Assembly (NCBI GenBank): GCA_036250225.1
Contig: JAPZLL010000001.1
Span: 930,001-994,000 of the forward strand
Direction of reading: 5' to 3'
Origin: Cercophora sp. LCS_1
Lineage: Eukaryota > Ascomycota > Sordariomycetes > Sordariales > Lasiosphaeriaceae
Length of the DNA: 64,000 nt
Position 1 is the first letter of the stretch; the number at the start of each line of letters is the position of its first letter. Shown piece after piece: positions 1 to 10,650 of this stretch. The notes under the pieces were generated by a model. It searched no databases and was not told where the DNA came from. It saw only the letters and a program-made list of their open reading frames with translations. The position numbers and the translations under genes were made by a program.

Positions 1-1839
1 AACTGGGTCCCCCTCGATGTTCATTCTTCCTTCCTCGCAGGCAGGGAATGCTCATACAACGCACACAGCAATGGCACGGTCATATAAGCAGGTTTGGACT
101 ACAAAAGCGGCCACAGAGATGGGTTTCTTGTCGTGTTTTCTTTTTTAGTCGGGGACAAACACGGTGTTTCGGGCATGGGTCTGGTTGATTCGGCCCTCGT
201 TTGCATCCGGCGGGGCTGATACGGTACGTCCGAGCCGGAGCCGGATGAACATGTGGCTGATGTCTATACTGTTTTTCGGTGGTTCGGCCAAGTTTGGGAA
301 AAGTCATGACAAAGATTTTCTGCTGATGTGTCCAGAACAAAAGAGATCAGATGGGATGGGATGGTGGGCAGCCGATCAATGCTGGTTCAGCGTGGCTTCT
401 GTGCCTTTGTTTTTCTCAATGGTTTTGTGTTGATGTTCTGGTCGTCCAAGTTATCGTGGCATAAGCGATGGATTGGGCGAAATACCACACGCACCTGCAC
501 TTGCACTTACAACACTAGGGTCGCTGCTGGCTTTATTTTGTCGTCCACCTGGATTTTGCTAAGTATCGGCGGCATATAAGCGGGTTGGGGAACGGGAAGC
601 CATGATTAGTTAAACAAAATGGGTTTGTGACGATTCTTACGCATTGTGTTTCTGTCATGTGTGAAAGTCTGGGAGGTCATGATGTATTTTATCTGAGGAG
701 GCAACTTGCCTTGGCTAAGGTGGAGCATGATTCTGTCAATGGGGTGTCAGCCCTTTGTGTTAGCCCCTTGAAATGAAGGCGATTTATTGTGGACATGACA
801 AGTTTATATCGATACCTCACGCATGTTTTCTTCTAAGGTGATGTTGGAACTTTGCTGCAAGGCACGTGTTTGTTGCTTGTTTGTGTGTTAGACTGGATAC
901 AGAGTGAGCAAATTTGGTGCTCCGAGGGGAGCCGTGTTCGGCGCCTGGGTAAATAGCATCGGGTGTTATTGATCATTCAGCGTACGAAGGCCTGAGCCTA
1001 GGCATTGGGGTCGGCAAAACACTGAGAGCGTTGAGTGATGTGTTGACAACAAACTACCTACTCATATGTCATGTGTTTGCTCAATGGAGAAGTCCACATT
1101 CATCTCCTTCGTTTTTTTTTTTTTTTTTTTTTTTTTTTGGTATGATTCATGTTCAGGGTGGCCAACGCATCACCATGATTTCGATGCACTCTTGTCCCGC
1201 CCCCGCCTGTTACACACACACACACCCATTCTCCTTCCGGATGTCATTGTCAGACAAGCCGGACAAGTGTGTTACCTCAGGTACAGTGAAAACCACTGTG
1301 GAAGATGGAGGTGGGTAACACACCCGTGCTGCAAACAAGGGCCTTTGGACATGGTGTCCGTCGGGTGGTTGCAGAAGTCAAGCAGGCAGAGAGGTAGCTT
1401 ACTAGCTAGTTAGCCCGTTTGCATCCGACTTCATACCAGGAACAAATTCACCGCTCGAGGTTTGTATGCAAGGTTACGTGTGTGGCCAAGTGGCTGTGGA
1501 CCTTGATGGACAAGTGGCAGGAAGTAGTTTGTTTTTCTCGCCTGTGTGCAGTTCTACTCCGTCTATGAATTACTTCCTGGGTCACTATGTTTCTAATCCT
1601 GGAGAACAACAACATCTTGGTTTTTGAATCTGTAAAAACAACGATAATGCAAACGCCCCAACTCCCGAGCGCGTCAAGGAAGCAGCGTGCCAACCGATAC
1701 CGATACCGTCCGTATCCACGCAAAGTCATCACGTCTTGGCTGGTCGTGTCCCCGTCTGCGTACGCCGAAAAAGCAATGCAAAGCCAAGCCAGTTTCTCCA
1801 ATCCAAATATTCAATGACAATAAAGGTAAAAATACCATG
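1..1839. other. Gene-free left end
   Basis: I see no convincing gene. Open frames are short (under 120 codons), overlap on both strands, and none resembles a known family. The stretch carries a 27-nt T run near 1.1 kb and a short CA run near 1.21 kb. The last part is probably the 3' untranslated and terminator region of the ZIP transporter, which is transcribed toward it. The far left may hold the flank of a gene outside the window. Confidence 0.5.
1112..1138. repeat. T27 homopolymer
   Basis: An uninterrupted run of 27 T lies in non-coding sequence. It is simple-sequence slippage DNA. A run of 27 A, the same length in the opposite orientation, occurs at 59291-59317. Confidence 0.95.
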
Positions 1840-3508
1840 TTACCCTTGTACCAGGGCACTACTTAACCCCATGAGCATCATGCCCAAGAAGGCGAATAAG
1901 AGACTCAAGTTCCGGTTGTGGTTGAGACTCAAGCTTTCGATGAAGAGCTGAAGGGCCACGCTTGTCATGATGCCGGCCGTGATGGCGAATAGACAGGCAT
2001 ATGCCGTGTTATCAATGGAAAAGTCGCTGCGATTCGCAACCTTGAACCACAGCGCGGCGATACCAGCGCCGAGGGGTTGACTCAGTCCCCCGAGCACCGC
2101 AGACCATGCAATGGCCTTGGTGCGACTCCCGAGAGCGAGATATAATGGGAGCGCCATGGAGAACCCCTCGGCGATATTGTGCACAAAGAGGGCCATAAAT
2201 ACATTGAAGCCGAGGGATGGACTGGCATGGTTGGTTGCGTACGTGATAAAGCCCTCGGGGAACTTGTGGAGGGTAATGGCGATTACGGTCTGAAGACCGA
2301 TTGAAAGGAACGCATTTTCTGGGACGTGATGGTGGTGCTGAGGTTCGATGTCCTCTTCCATTTGATCGCAGTCACCGTCATCATCACCTTCAAGCGTCGT
2401 CGCCACCGTGTTGGGCTCGCTTTCCGATGTCCACCCAGCTGCGTCTCGGTTATGTTCGTGGGTGACGGGAGTAGGCAGACCTGCCTCAGAGTCTGTATTG
2501 TAGTGGCGGTGGCCTTCGTGATGGTCTTCAGGGTAAGATACGGCGCGGCGTAGGCTAGTTCTTGATCGCGAGAGTTTTGGGGCCCGGAAGGCAAGAGCGG
2601 GGCTGTTCTTGAGTTTATCGCACTCGTGTCCGCATGGCTCCGAGTAACCAAAGCACGCTTCCTCGCCACAGTGTGACTTGCTAGGCTTGTCCTTGACGAA
2701 GGACTTGACAAAATCCCGAAACCCTTGCAAGCTTGGCCTTCTCCCGTGAGTGTAGTCGAGGCCGTGACTGTGAAGGTGCGGAAGCGTTTCACTCCTTGTC
2801 GCGTGCCGATGTGGCTCGGGAAGCACGACATGACTATTTCCCGCCTCACCAGGCAACAGAGGCGTCGACTCGGTAGCTAATGCGTTCACCTCGGTCATGT
2901 GCGGATGGCGCATTGTGGAACGTGACGAGAGAGCCCTCATGGACTGTCGACGGCCCCTACTCGCCCTCGAATGCCCCCTATGCGAGTCGGACGGGATATC
3001 TTCGGCGTGTTCTTTGTGTGTGTGGTCGCAGTCTACTATGTGCGACGGCATGTGCTGGTGCAACACGCGCGACACAATCTGTATCCCCACGAAGCCCCCG
3101 GCAAAGCAGATCATCATCAGGAACCCCGCTGCTTGGTGATCCCACTTGGCCTTAGCAAGGTATCGCATCGCAGACGGGAGCATGCTGTAGAGCGCCGAGA
3201 AGAGCTACCCAAGGGTTATTAGCATGAACAAAGGTGCTGGAAGCACACCGAAACCCACCATGACGCCAAAGCTCAGACTCAGCGAGCACGCCAGGAAGGC
3301 ATTGCTATCCTGGATTCGAAAATACTTTTGGCCCGGGAATTGACGGACCAGCACATCGACGCAGATGATGGTGGCGCCGAAGCAGCATGCTAGAGTTCGA
3401 GTAAGCCCAGGAAACAATCCGAGTCGAGAGTGACAAGCGCCTACCTATACCGCTCACAATGCACAGAATCCACCCTCGAGTGTCGTTATCCACACCCGTC
3501 ACCGCCAT
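1840..3508 (-). CDS. ZIP-family zinc transporter (Zrt3-like)
   Basis: Predicted membrane transporter moving zinc toward the cytosol, most like fungal vacuolar Zrt3. Three exons read on the minus strand: 3508-3445, 3389-3259 and 3204-1840, giving 519 residues. The introns (55 and 54 bp) have GTAGGC/TAG and GTGGGT/TAG borders, and the second has a GCTAATAA branch site. Joining them gives the continuous N-terminal membrane segment FGVMLFSALYSMLPSA. A long His/Ser/Glu-rich cytosolic loop (HCGEEACFGYSEPCGHEC and many HxH pairs) separates the N-terminal helices from the C-terminal half. That half carries the two ZIP signatures HKFPEGFITYATNHASP and HNIAEGFSMALPLYL, whose His, Glu and Asn residues form the metal site. 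The ZIP family call is firm; the vacuolar assignment rests on family resemblance only. Confidence 0.9.
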
Positions 3509-4787
3509 TGCGAGCGTTGCGCTTTCGACGTTGATGCGTCGCTATCAGTCTACCAGTGTGTGGTGACGACTCGTCGCAGCCGTGTCTTGGATCAGAAAAA
3601 GCCGAGTCGGGTGGGCAGGTTGAAGCGAACGAGTGGAGCCTGGGAACGGGGAGAAACAAGTCGGTGCTCTCGGGACGGGTATACAGGTTCTTCGGAGGCG
3701 TTAAAAGGACGCAAAAATGGCAGAATTGGTCGAGTGAGCTGTTGTGGCCGACAAAGAACAAAAACGTAGGAGGGCGGAGAGGGGAGCTGGGGGGCTAGGA
3801 GGCAAACTTGGCCGTCTCACGAAGCTTGGAGTGAGAACCTCGATGGCTGATGAACCCAAAAAAGGTGCATGCACGTCCAGGCCGTGGGTACCTCTACGGA
3901 TAGCAGGTTCCAGGCTGGCAGCTGCGCTCAGATTAAGCTTTTGTCACGGCCACTCCAACTGCTTTTTGCAGTTTAGACTTGCACTCTGGACGGGGCTGGT
4001 GCCAAGGCGGTGTGGAATGCCCATGGCCTGGCTGTCTTTGCTATCGGGAAGACGACGACGATAAAATAAGGCTGCCATTGCGGTGCATCAATGACAAGAG
4101 GCGGTGGCATCGGGAAGTTTAAAACCGAAGGATCCGGGGAAGGCTCTCGAACCCATTGCATCATGGCCGACCGAACACAGAACTCTGGGGGCGCATTTAT
4201 CCAAGCCAAGCCTTATAAATCCGAGCGCTTCTACTCGTCAGAGAGTTTGCAAGGCTGATCAAGGTACGCACAGAGGCAACCGGTGCTTCGCGTTCGTCGC
4301 AACAAAAAAGGCCAGAGGGCGATGGACAACGAGCGTGACGCATCTTCTGAAAACGAAAAGCGCGCGCATATCCGTACCATGTCCTGTGATTCTGTGACAC
4401 CAACAACCACCTCCCTGGTCGACGGACGGAGGGGCGGGTGCAAGGTGAGGCTGCGCGTGGGTGGGGTGTCGTGCAAAGTCCCACGCACATGGCGCATCCA
4501 AGCCCTGTGCGCGGGACCTTGCAGCGGGGGTGGATCGGTGATCGGATCGCCAGCAAAAAATTTGGAGCCGGGGACTGGAAACCTCCCACACCGAACGACA
4601 TCCAACATCCAAGACAACCTGCACACCACCCCTCCCTGCCAGGCACGAGGGTCGCCGTCGCAGCCGCGTGAACACCACCCAGTCATCGCAGCCCACCGCC
4701 TGATATACACCCGTTTCTCACCAACAAACCCATAAATACCGACCGTTCGCAAGCCACGCCCGCCCTCGATCGAAGTCCCTTTCCACC
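3509..4787. promoter_or_regulatory. Divergent intergenic region between ZIP transporter and NUC1
   Basis: These 1.28 kb separate two divergently transcribed genes and must hold both promoters. Only overlapping shadow-like open frames occur. An A/T-rich CATAAATA element at 4730-4737 lies about 55 bp before the NUC1 start and could act as a TATA-like element. Nothing else is recognisable. Confidence 0.4.
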
Positions 4788-5810
4788 ATGTCAAAAGCTA
4801 CCATCGCCGTAATCGCCGCCGTGAGCGCTGGAGCTGGAGCCGCCGCAACAGCTGCCATGTATTCACTGCGTTCATCGGACCGCAAGCCTGAGACGACGAC
4901 GACGATCCAAGCAACCACAACCACAACAACTTACACGACCCCCAAACCCTCACCAATTACACCTCCCGCGCCACTCCCCGTCTCAACCCCCGCCCTCCCC
5001 GTCTCCAGCCCCAACGCCCCCGTCAACCCCTCGGGGCTCTTTGAATACGGCTTCCCCGGCCCCGTCTCCGACCTATCCGCACGCTCGGCCCTCATCTCAG
5101 CCTTCGACCGCCGCACGCGCAACCCCCAATGGGTCGTCGAGCACATAACCCCCTCCTCGCTCGCCCAGCGCGGCGGCGACCGCAAACACAGCGCCTTCCT
5201 CGAAGACCCTCTCGTGCCAGAAAAATTCCGCGCCAAGCTCAAAGACTACTTCCGCTCCGGCTTCGACCGCGGCCACCAAGTCCCCGCGGCCGACTGCAAG
5301 TGGTCCCAATCCGCCATGGACGAGACCTTTTACCTGACCAACATGTGTCCCCAAGTGGGCGAGGGTTTCAACCGCGACTACTGGGCGCACTTTGAGGATT
5401 TCTGCCGTCGCCTGACGCAGAGCTACCCCTCTGTGCGTATCGTCACGGGACCGCTGTACCTACCGAAACGCGACCCAACGGATAACAAGTGGTACGTCAA
5501 GTACGAGATGATTGGGAACCCGCCGAATGTCGCGGTGCCGACCCATTTCTACAAGGTCATTTTCGCCGAGGACGGTACGGTTGGTGGCAAAGTCGCGTTG
5601 GGCGCCTTTGTTTTGCCGAATGCGCCGATTCCGAACGAGAGGCCGTTGGCGGATTTTGAGGTACCGGTTGAGGCGGTCGAGAGGGCGAGTGGTCTCGAGT
5701 TTGCGACCAAGTTGCCTGTGCAGAGGAGGAAGAGGTTGTGTGCCGAGACGAGCTGCTCGATTGTTGTCAAGGAGTATGCCGAGAGACAGAAGGCGTTCGC
5801 CAAGAAGTGA
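4788..5810 (+). CDS. nuc1: Mitochondrial DNA/RNA non-specific endonuclease (NUC1/EndoG)
   Basis: Metal-dependent non-specific nuclease of the beta-beta-alpha-metal fold; fungal NUC1 sits in the mitochondrial inner membrane and acts in mitochondrial DNA turnover and cell death. A single exon encodes 340 residues, close to yeast NUC1 (329). Residues 5-25 are a hydrophobic Ala-rich segment that fits a membrane-anchored import signal, followed by a Thr/Pro-rich linker to about residue 80. The nuclease domain has the signature DRGHQVPAADCK (catalytic His about 163), then FYLTNMCPQVGEGFNRDYWAHFE with the metal-binding Asn, and the NUC1-typical IVTGPLYLPKRDP and AVPTHFYKVI. The start ATG lies in a good context (CCACCATGTC). 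No intron is needed. It converges on PFS2 downstream. Confidence 0.95.
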   Translation: MSKATIAVIAAVSAGAGAAATAAMYSLRSSDRKPETTTTIQATTTTTTYTTPKPSPITPPAPLPVSTPALPVSSPNAPVNPSGLFEYGFPGPVSDLSARSALISAFDRRTRNPQWVVEHITPSSLAQRGGDRKHSAFLEDPLVPEKFRAKLKDYFRSGFDRGHQVPAADCKWSQSAMDETFYLTNMCPQVGEGFNRDYWAHFEDFCRRLTQSYPSVRIVTGPLYLPKRDPTDNKWYVKYEMIGNPPNVAVPTHFYKVIFAEDGTVGGKVALGAFVLPNAPIPNERPLADFEVPVEAVERASGLEFATKLPVQRRKRLCAETSCSIVVKEYAERQKAFAKK

Positions 5811-6332
5811 GGGCAGGCTGTAAAGCAGGAGAGGGAGAATTAGCATATCTGCTTTTCTTGTTTTCCGAACGTTTCGATCATGGGGGGCTCAGTTGTTTCA
5901 ATACCTTGTACAATACCACCATTTGTTCTGCATAGCGTTGTCATTTTTGTCGTCAGATTTTTGCGCAAGCATATTATGGAGGGGTGTTACAAAGGCCATA
6001 CAATACAATAAGAGGAGGAGGATACGTAGACAGTCATGTAGAAAGCCACTGAATAACCAATCTATTCAGATCTGTCTAGTAAACCCGAGCTTTTGGTTCC
6101 ATGATTTATTATTATTTTGTAATTGTACAAGTAGCCAACAACCCAAGCTTTTACCACATCCCTGTACAATACAGCCCTTGCAACTCCTGGGTATTGCCAA
6201 GCAGGCTTCGATGCCGAAGAAAACGTCCTTAATGCAACCCGAAAACGATTTTGCGCTCTTTCACTGTGTTGGGAATGGCATTCAGTCTGCCAAAACCCGG
6301 TCCCGACTTCGCTGGACCACTCCTCAGGTAAT
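5811..6332. other. Convergent 3' region of NUC1 and PFS2
   Basis: A/T-rich sequence following the NUC1 stop, with several AATA-type elements near 6000-6010 that could serve as polyadenylation signals. No gene is seen. At its right edge begins the in-frame repeated tail that continues from PFS2. Confidence 0.5.
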
Positions 6333-6620
6333 TCATTGTCGGGGGCGATCCTTCTTCCTGTCCCGCCGCGGTTTATACCTCGGCGGTCTGTCTCTGGCGC
6401 CAATGTAGTTATCCTTGCCCTGCTCCATACTCAGCCTTTCTTCTTGGCTGGGAAGAGAGGCTTCTCTCCTTCCCGAATCGACGCCGCTGTCCACTGGGTG
6501 GGTGTAGTCACCCTTGTTCCGCTTCATCCTCGAAATCTCCTCCTTGCTCCTTAGCCAGGCTCTTCTCTCGTCCGAGTCTGCACCGTCGTCCGCCGAGCCG
6601 GCTTCGTTGGCCGGCGGAGA
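6333..6620 (-). repeat. In-frame repeated C-terminal module downstream of the PFS2 stop codon
   Basis: Directly after the PFS2 TAG the same reading frame stays open for 95 codons and ends with TGA at 6333. It encodes two further degenerate copies of the PFS2 tail. PFS2 ends with GGDSGRRRAPLPSQEESLK then MEQSKGNYTRVR. The second copy reads SPPANEAGSADDGADSDERR, continues through KEEISRMKRNKGDYT, and even repeats the PPAN lead-in. The third reads VDSGVDSGRREASLPSQEER then LSMEQGKDNYIGARD, followed by an Arg/Lys/Pro-rich end. This is tandem duplication of a roughly 100-bp coding module with the frame kept. Whether it is translated, by readthrough, by splicing from the GTGAGA that overlaps the stop, or not at all, cannot be told here. 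Confidence 0.75.
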
Positions 6621-8830
6621 CTATCTCACGCGGGTATAGTTGCCCTTGCTCTGCTCCATCTTCAAGCTCTCCTCTTGGCTAGGAAGGGGAGCTCTTCTCC
6701 TCCCTGAATCGCCACCGTTGTCCACCGGTCCGACCGGACGGGCTATGTTGGCCGGCGGAACAGGCGGTGGCGGCGGAAACGGAAGACCGAATCCAGGCGG
6801 TGGCGGGATGAGACCCGGCGGCAGCATTCCTGGGGGTAGCGCGCCTGGAGGTGGAGGCGGCGGAATGCCTGCTTTCTTCATCATTTCCGCTATCGCTGCG
6901 AGATTGGGCGGGTTCTTTGGGTCGATGCCTGGCAGAGGAGGAACGGGCATACCAGGAATCGGGAATGGCAGTGGTGGCGGAGGCACACCGGCAAAGCTGG
7001 GACCGACTCCTGGGATAATGGGTGGTGGTGGAGGAATAAGGCCACCGGGCTGCTGGAGTGGAAGACCTGGAATGCCTGGGAAGGCGCCCGCAGCCTTAAG
7101 CGGCATCTTCTGGTCCACCAGGCCCTCCATCTCGTCCTCGATTTCTTGATCCTCTTCCGCTTGGCGGATGTGGCGGTTACCCCTGCGATCCCAGGTACCC
7201 TGGGCCTCAGCAGCTGCCTCTCCAATGTGATAGCGGTCGTTGAACGACTCTGCTTCACCGGGTCTAGCCCTGGCCCAAAACCTTGTGATGCGGTCGTTTG
7301 ACCCGGAAGCTAGGATGTGACCCAGAGGGTGCCAGTCCAAAGACCAAATCGCAAAGTCGTGTGCGAAAGGAACCTTGTGCGCCGGATATATCGGTTGGGC
7401 GGGGGCCGAAGATGGATCTGGGCTGTCGTATGGCGCGACGGTAGTGGGCTGGCCGGGAGGAGTGTTCGGCTCGTCTAGGATGTAGTGGAAGAGGGAGCCA
7501 TCGGAGCCACCTGTGCTTAGAAGGTTGGAATGTACAGGGTGCCACGTCAAGGTTGAGATGTCCTTCTCGTGGCCCCGGAGTAGGCAGATATCACGCATCA
7601 TGCGAAGGTCAAAAACCCTTGCTGTCTGATCACGGGCCGATGTGGCCAGGCACAAGCCCTGCACTCGCTCAAAGACTGTTTTGGTAATGGTATTTTTGTG
7701 GCCATGTAGAGTCGTCAAACACCTGCCGGTTCTTGGGTCCCAAAGCTTGACCAAGTGATCCTTGGAGCCTGAGACAACAAGTCCCTTCGTCGGGTGCCAG
7801 TCGCAACTCTTAGCGTCCCAGCCGTGGCCTGTGAGGGTGGTCTCTGCCACACCTCCTGCAAAGTCAAAGATTTTGAGACTGCTGTCGTCTGAGGCAGTGA
7901 CAAATTTCGAGTCCGTTGGGCTGAAGGAAAGATCTCTGATGGGATCTTGATGGCCCCGAATACTTTCCACGTTGTTGAAGTTCGGCTGCCAGTACTTGAT
8001 GATGCCGTCATGATCCGCTGAAACAAGCCAGTCGTCACTGTGGGAGTAGGCTAAGGCACGGATTGCCGAGTCGTGAGCCTGCATAATAGTCTCAAAGTTG
8101 AAGCCGGTTCCATTCCATAGAGTGAACTCGCCGCTGCTAGAGGCCGTCAGAAGACGTCGACCCTCCGGTGTCCATCTGACAACATTGATAGGGTGCTTGA
8201 TCTTGTTCAAGGAGGAATGAAGATGGCGGGAAGGAACCGAGTCAGCAGGCTGTGCAACTCGGGCATGCGGAGGAAGCATCTGTAGAGGATGAGCAACTTG
8301 ACATGACGGCGACTTGCCGTGGGAGCTTACATCGACAATAAAACTGGCACTGGGCCTCTCTGCTTCCCCAGAATACGAGCCCCTGTACCGCGGCTGGCGG
8401 TTGCGCGTCCAATGAACAATTGTTGCGCCATAGTCGGTTACGGGTCCTTTGTGGTGTTAGTTGGCCCCAACACGACACTTGGAGGGCAGCAGGAAGATGA
8501 GGGAACGCCATGACGAAGTCGTCTGCGTGATGAAAGATTGCGAAATCTGAAGAAAGTAAAGGGATCGAGGGATAAGTGGAGGCAGGGAATATGTTTGATG
8601 TTCGAAATGCAACGACAAAATCAAGGTGTGGCCATGTTGGTTGACCGGGAGGTTTTTGGCAGATGCTGTTCAACTGAACGCTCAACAGCGGAACCAAATC
8701 GACACTGCGGAAAACCATTCCCAAAGAAAATAACAAACTTACGTCGGCCTCTAGCTCTAGGAGGGCCGTCATGACCACCACCAGCACCAAAGCCTTTGTC
8801 GGCATGGTCACCTCGCTGATCGTAAGCCAT
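6621..8830 (-). CDS. pfs2: Polyadenylation factor subunit 2 (WD40, WDR33-like)
   Basis: Nuclear WD40 scaffold of the cleavage and polyadenylation factor; its human counterpart WDR33 recognises the AAUAAA signal. Three exons, 8830-8743, 8446-8331 and 8279-6621, encode 620 residues. The joins restore an Arg codon (RGR-RPVTDYGATIVHW) and the in-phase junction SFIVD-MLPPHARV. Around residue 90 the conserved LHSSLNKIKHPINVVRWTPE opens the beta-propeller of seven WD repeats, followed by a Pro/Gly-rich tail with runs such as GIPPPPPPGALPPGMLPPG and a conserved-looking end GRRRAPLPSQEESLK...NYTRVR. Introns are 296 bp (A/T-rich) and 51 bp. The tail motif is repeated in frame after the stop codon, so an extended isoform is possible. 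Transcription converges on NUC1. Confidence 0.95.
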
Positions 8831-9729
8831 GTTGGATTTGGAGTGTATGTGTTGGTGATAGGTGCTAGCCGAAGGTGGGTTCTTTGAGGTTGGGAGTCGC
8901 GCAGACGATACGCGCAGCGGGCGGCCCGTGCGTGCACTGAACCCTCAAGGTAGCGAACCGGTCACGTGGAAATCATGTGACACAGATCGGGAACTTTAGA
9001 TACTGGCAATTCCTCAAGTTTTCATGGGGCGGTAAATGGGCGATGATATCTCGAACCTTTATATACTCAAGTGGTGTGAGAAAAGAGTCTAATAGAGTGT
9101 AAATTGGACAGAAAATTACACGTCTTAGAAAACTTGTGGAGATTCCTCTTTGGAAAAGGGGACACAGAAAATCAATGCAGCAAAGAATATTCCACAGGTA
9201 TTCCAAAAGAGCCTTTATGTGCCGGGAGAACACCGTGTACCTGTTGATAGAAATATTATGCCTTGAAGCTATTCGGTGAAGAACGGTTCCTGGGTTGGGA
9301 ATTGGACTCTTTCTTCGCACCACTTGTTGTATTCATGGGAAATATTTGGCCTATCACATATTTCCTTTGCGAACTTCATCGTGAGTTCTACCGAATCCGG
9401 CCCTAACCGGAACCTTCCATCCTCAACACAAGCCAAGTCGATCTGCGGTTTCCCAAGCGCCAGAGCACTCGACCCTTCCAATGCCCGGCATCTCATCCTG
9501 CCTGAGTTGGTGACCGGTTGTACCCGCCGTTAATATGAATACCCCATTCAGGTACGGCGGCTTTTGACTGGAACTTAACTCTCGACACAACTGCTAGGCT
9601 TTGCATGTTTGCGCCCTTCACGCTTTCTGGGAGGCCGAACCGCAAGTTCAAATATCGACCTGTTCATCTTCAACAAGGGGACCGGAAAGAAAGACATTTG
9701 AACTCGGTGCAAGCAGACAACAACCAACC
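8831..9729. promoter_or_regulatory. Divergent intergenic region, A/T-rich in part
   Basis: About 0.9 kb separates PFS2 from the plus-strand Gfd2-like gene and contains both promoters. The part from about 9000 to 9260 is visibly A/T-richer than its surroundings and includes a TTTATATA element near 9058. Short open frames here look like chance. An upstream in-frame ATG at 9601 could extend the next gene by 43 residues. Confidence 0.4.
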
Positions 9730-10428
9730 ATGTCTGAATCCTGCCAGCCTTCGAGCAATCCGCTTGAGCTCATCCGCAACGCCCTTTTCCTGAACGGCAG
9801 CCCCGACAAGGCGTGGGTTTCTACCACTGTCCTGGCACTGGCTGTTCAGCATTCAAAGGCGGAAGACCCCAAAGCCAACTCCAACTATGAAGTCGGCATC
9901 TCCTACCTCAACACAGACAATATCGGCATGGGCAATCCCGCAAAGTTCATCTCCACAAAGACCCTGGTGACAGGGGATACCGAGTTCGTCAGCCAGATCA
10001 AGTCCCTCTTCAGTTTTGAGGAGGGAATCATCGCCATGTCCTCCCAGTTCCTCGAATGTCTCAACGCATCCATGCCACAGGAACATGGAATCTATATCGT
10101 TGGGTACAACATCGAACACAGCCTTGGTGTTCTCGCCGAGCTAAACTTCCAGTTCACCGCGCCAATCCTTGGCATCATCGGCATCGGCCAGCTTCGGAAA
10201 GAGGTCCACAATCACTTGACTGACTCGCCTTCCAGCATCCCAACTGAACCCGACTTGTCTACCCCGGGTGTGAACTGCGCTAGAAACGTCGCCAATTTTT
10301 CCCTGAGGGCTGCTGTCCTTCTGGCAGCCGACTCCGAGCAAAATCCGGATTTTTTGCCCGTGAAGGTTTTGAGGGATGTCGCCATGCATCCTCCCCCAAC
10401 TGGTCCCCAAACTGGTCCGGTAAACTAG
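9730..10428 (+). CDS. Gfd2/YDR514C-like RNase H-fold protein, probably catalytically dead and shortened
   Basis: The product (232 residues from the ATG at 9730, good context ACCATGTC) resembles the fungal Gfd2/YDR514C family, whose domain has a DEDDh 3'-5' exonuclease fold. Matching segments are NYEVGISYLNTDNI (strand after the first acidic motif), IYIVGYNIEHSLGVLAELNF (family: VGH-I---L--LGF) and NCARNVANFSLRAAVLLAA (family: HNAGNDA-FTLRALLLLA). The catalytic positions look lost: the first strand reads VLALAVQ without Asp or Glu, GH is GY, and the HNA--DA motif is VNCARNVA. The frame stays open beyond the TAG stop for 73 more codons, then through another TAG to a TGA at 10741. It may be a decaying member of an expanded family or a non-enzymatic paralogue. 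The family call is moderate. Confidence 0.55.
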   Translation: MSESCQPSSNPLELIRNALFLNGSPDKAWVSTTVLALAVQHSKAEDPKANSNYEVGISYLNTDNIGMGNPAKFISTKTLVTGDTEFVSQIKSLFSFEEGIIAMSSQFLECLNASMPQEHGIYIVGYNIEHSLGVLAELNFQFTAPILGIIGIGQLRKEVHNHLTDSPSSIPTEPDLSTPGVNCARNVANFSLRAAVLLAADSEQNPDFLPVKVLRDVAMHPPPTGPQTGPVN

Positions 10429-10650
10429 AAAGAGGCCGGCCATACAGGCGGTGATACGGCGGAGACCCGGGCCGAAGCCAATGACACGGACGAGGACGAG
10501 AAATACTTCACCGATGAGGGGAGCCGGAAGAGCGGCTCAACCGAGTATTTCAGTGACGAGTGCGCTGTCAGGGAGAGAGAGCTGGCAAAGAAAAAGGCGG
10601 CGGAGACAGCCGACGAGAAGGGGAAGGAAAAAGGACAAGGCGGAGAGTAG
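10429..10650 (+). pseudogene. In-frame charged extension after the Gfd2-like stop
   Basis: Continuing in the frame of the upstream gene, 73 codons encode a strongly charged segment with internal similarity (DEKYFTDEGSRKSGS and TEYFSDE) and a Lys/Glu-rich end (KKKAAETADEKGKEKGQGGE), closed by another TAG. A further 30 in-frame codons lead to TGA at 10741-10743. Composition is coding-like, so this looks like the former C-terminal part of the protein cut off by nonsense changes. Both TAG codons could derive from CAG by a single C-to-T change. No plausible intron bridges the first stop, because the only good donor-acceptor pair would give a 28-bp intron. Confidence 0.4.

Noticed and set aside
10414..10441. 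Intron bridging the stop codon of the Gfd2-like gene (GTAAAC to CAG)
   Set aside because: It would be only 28 bp, shorter than any believable fungal intron, and it would shift the frame.
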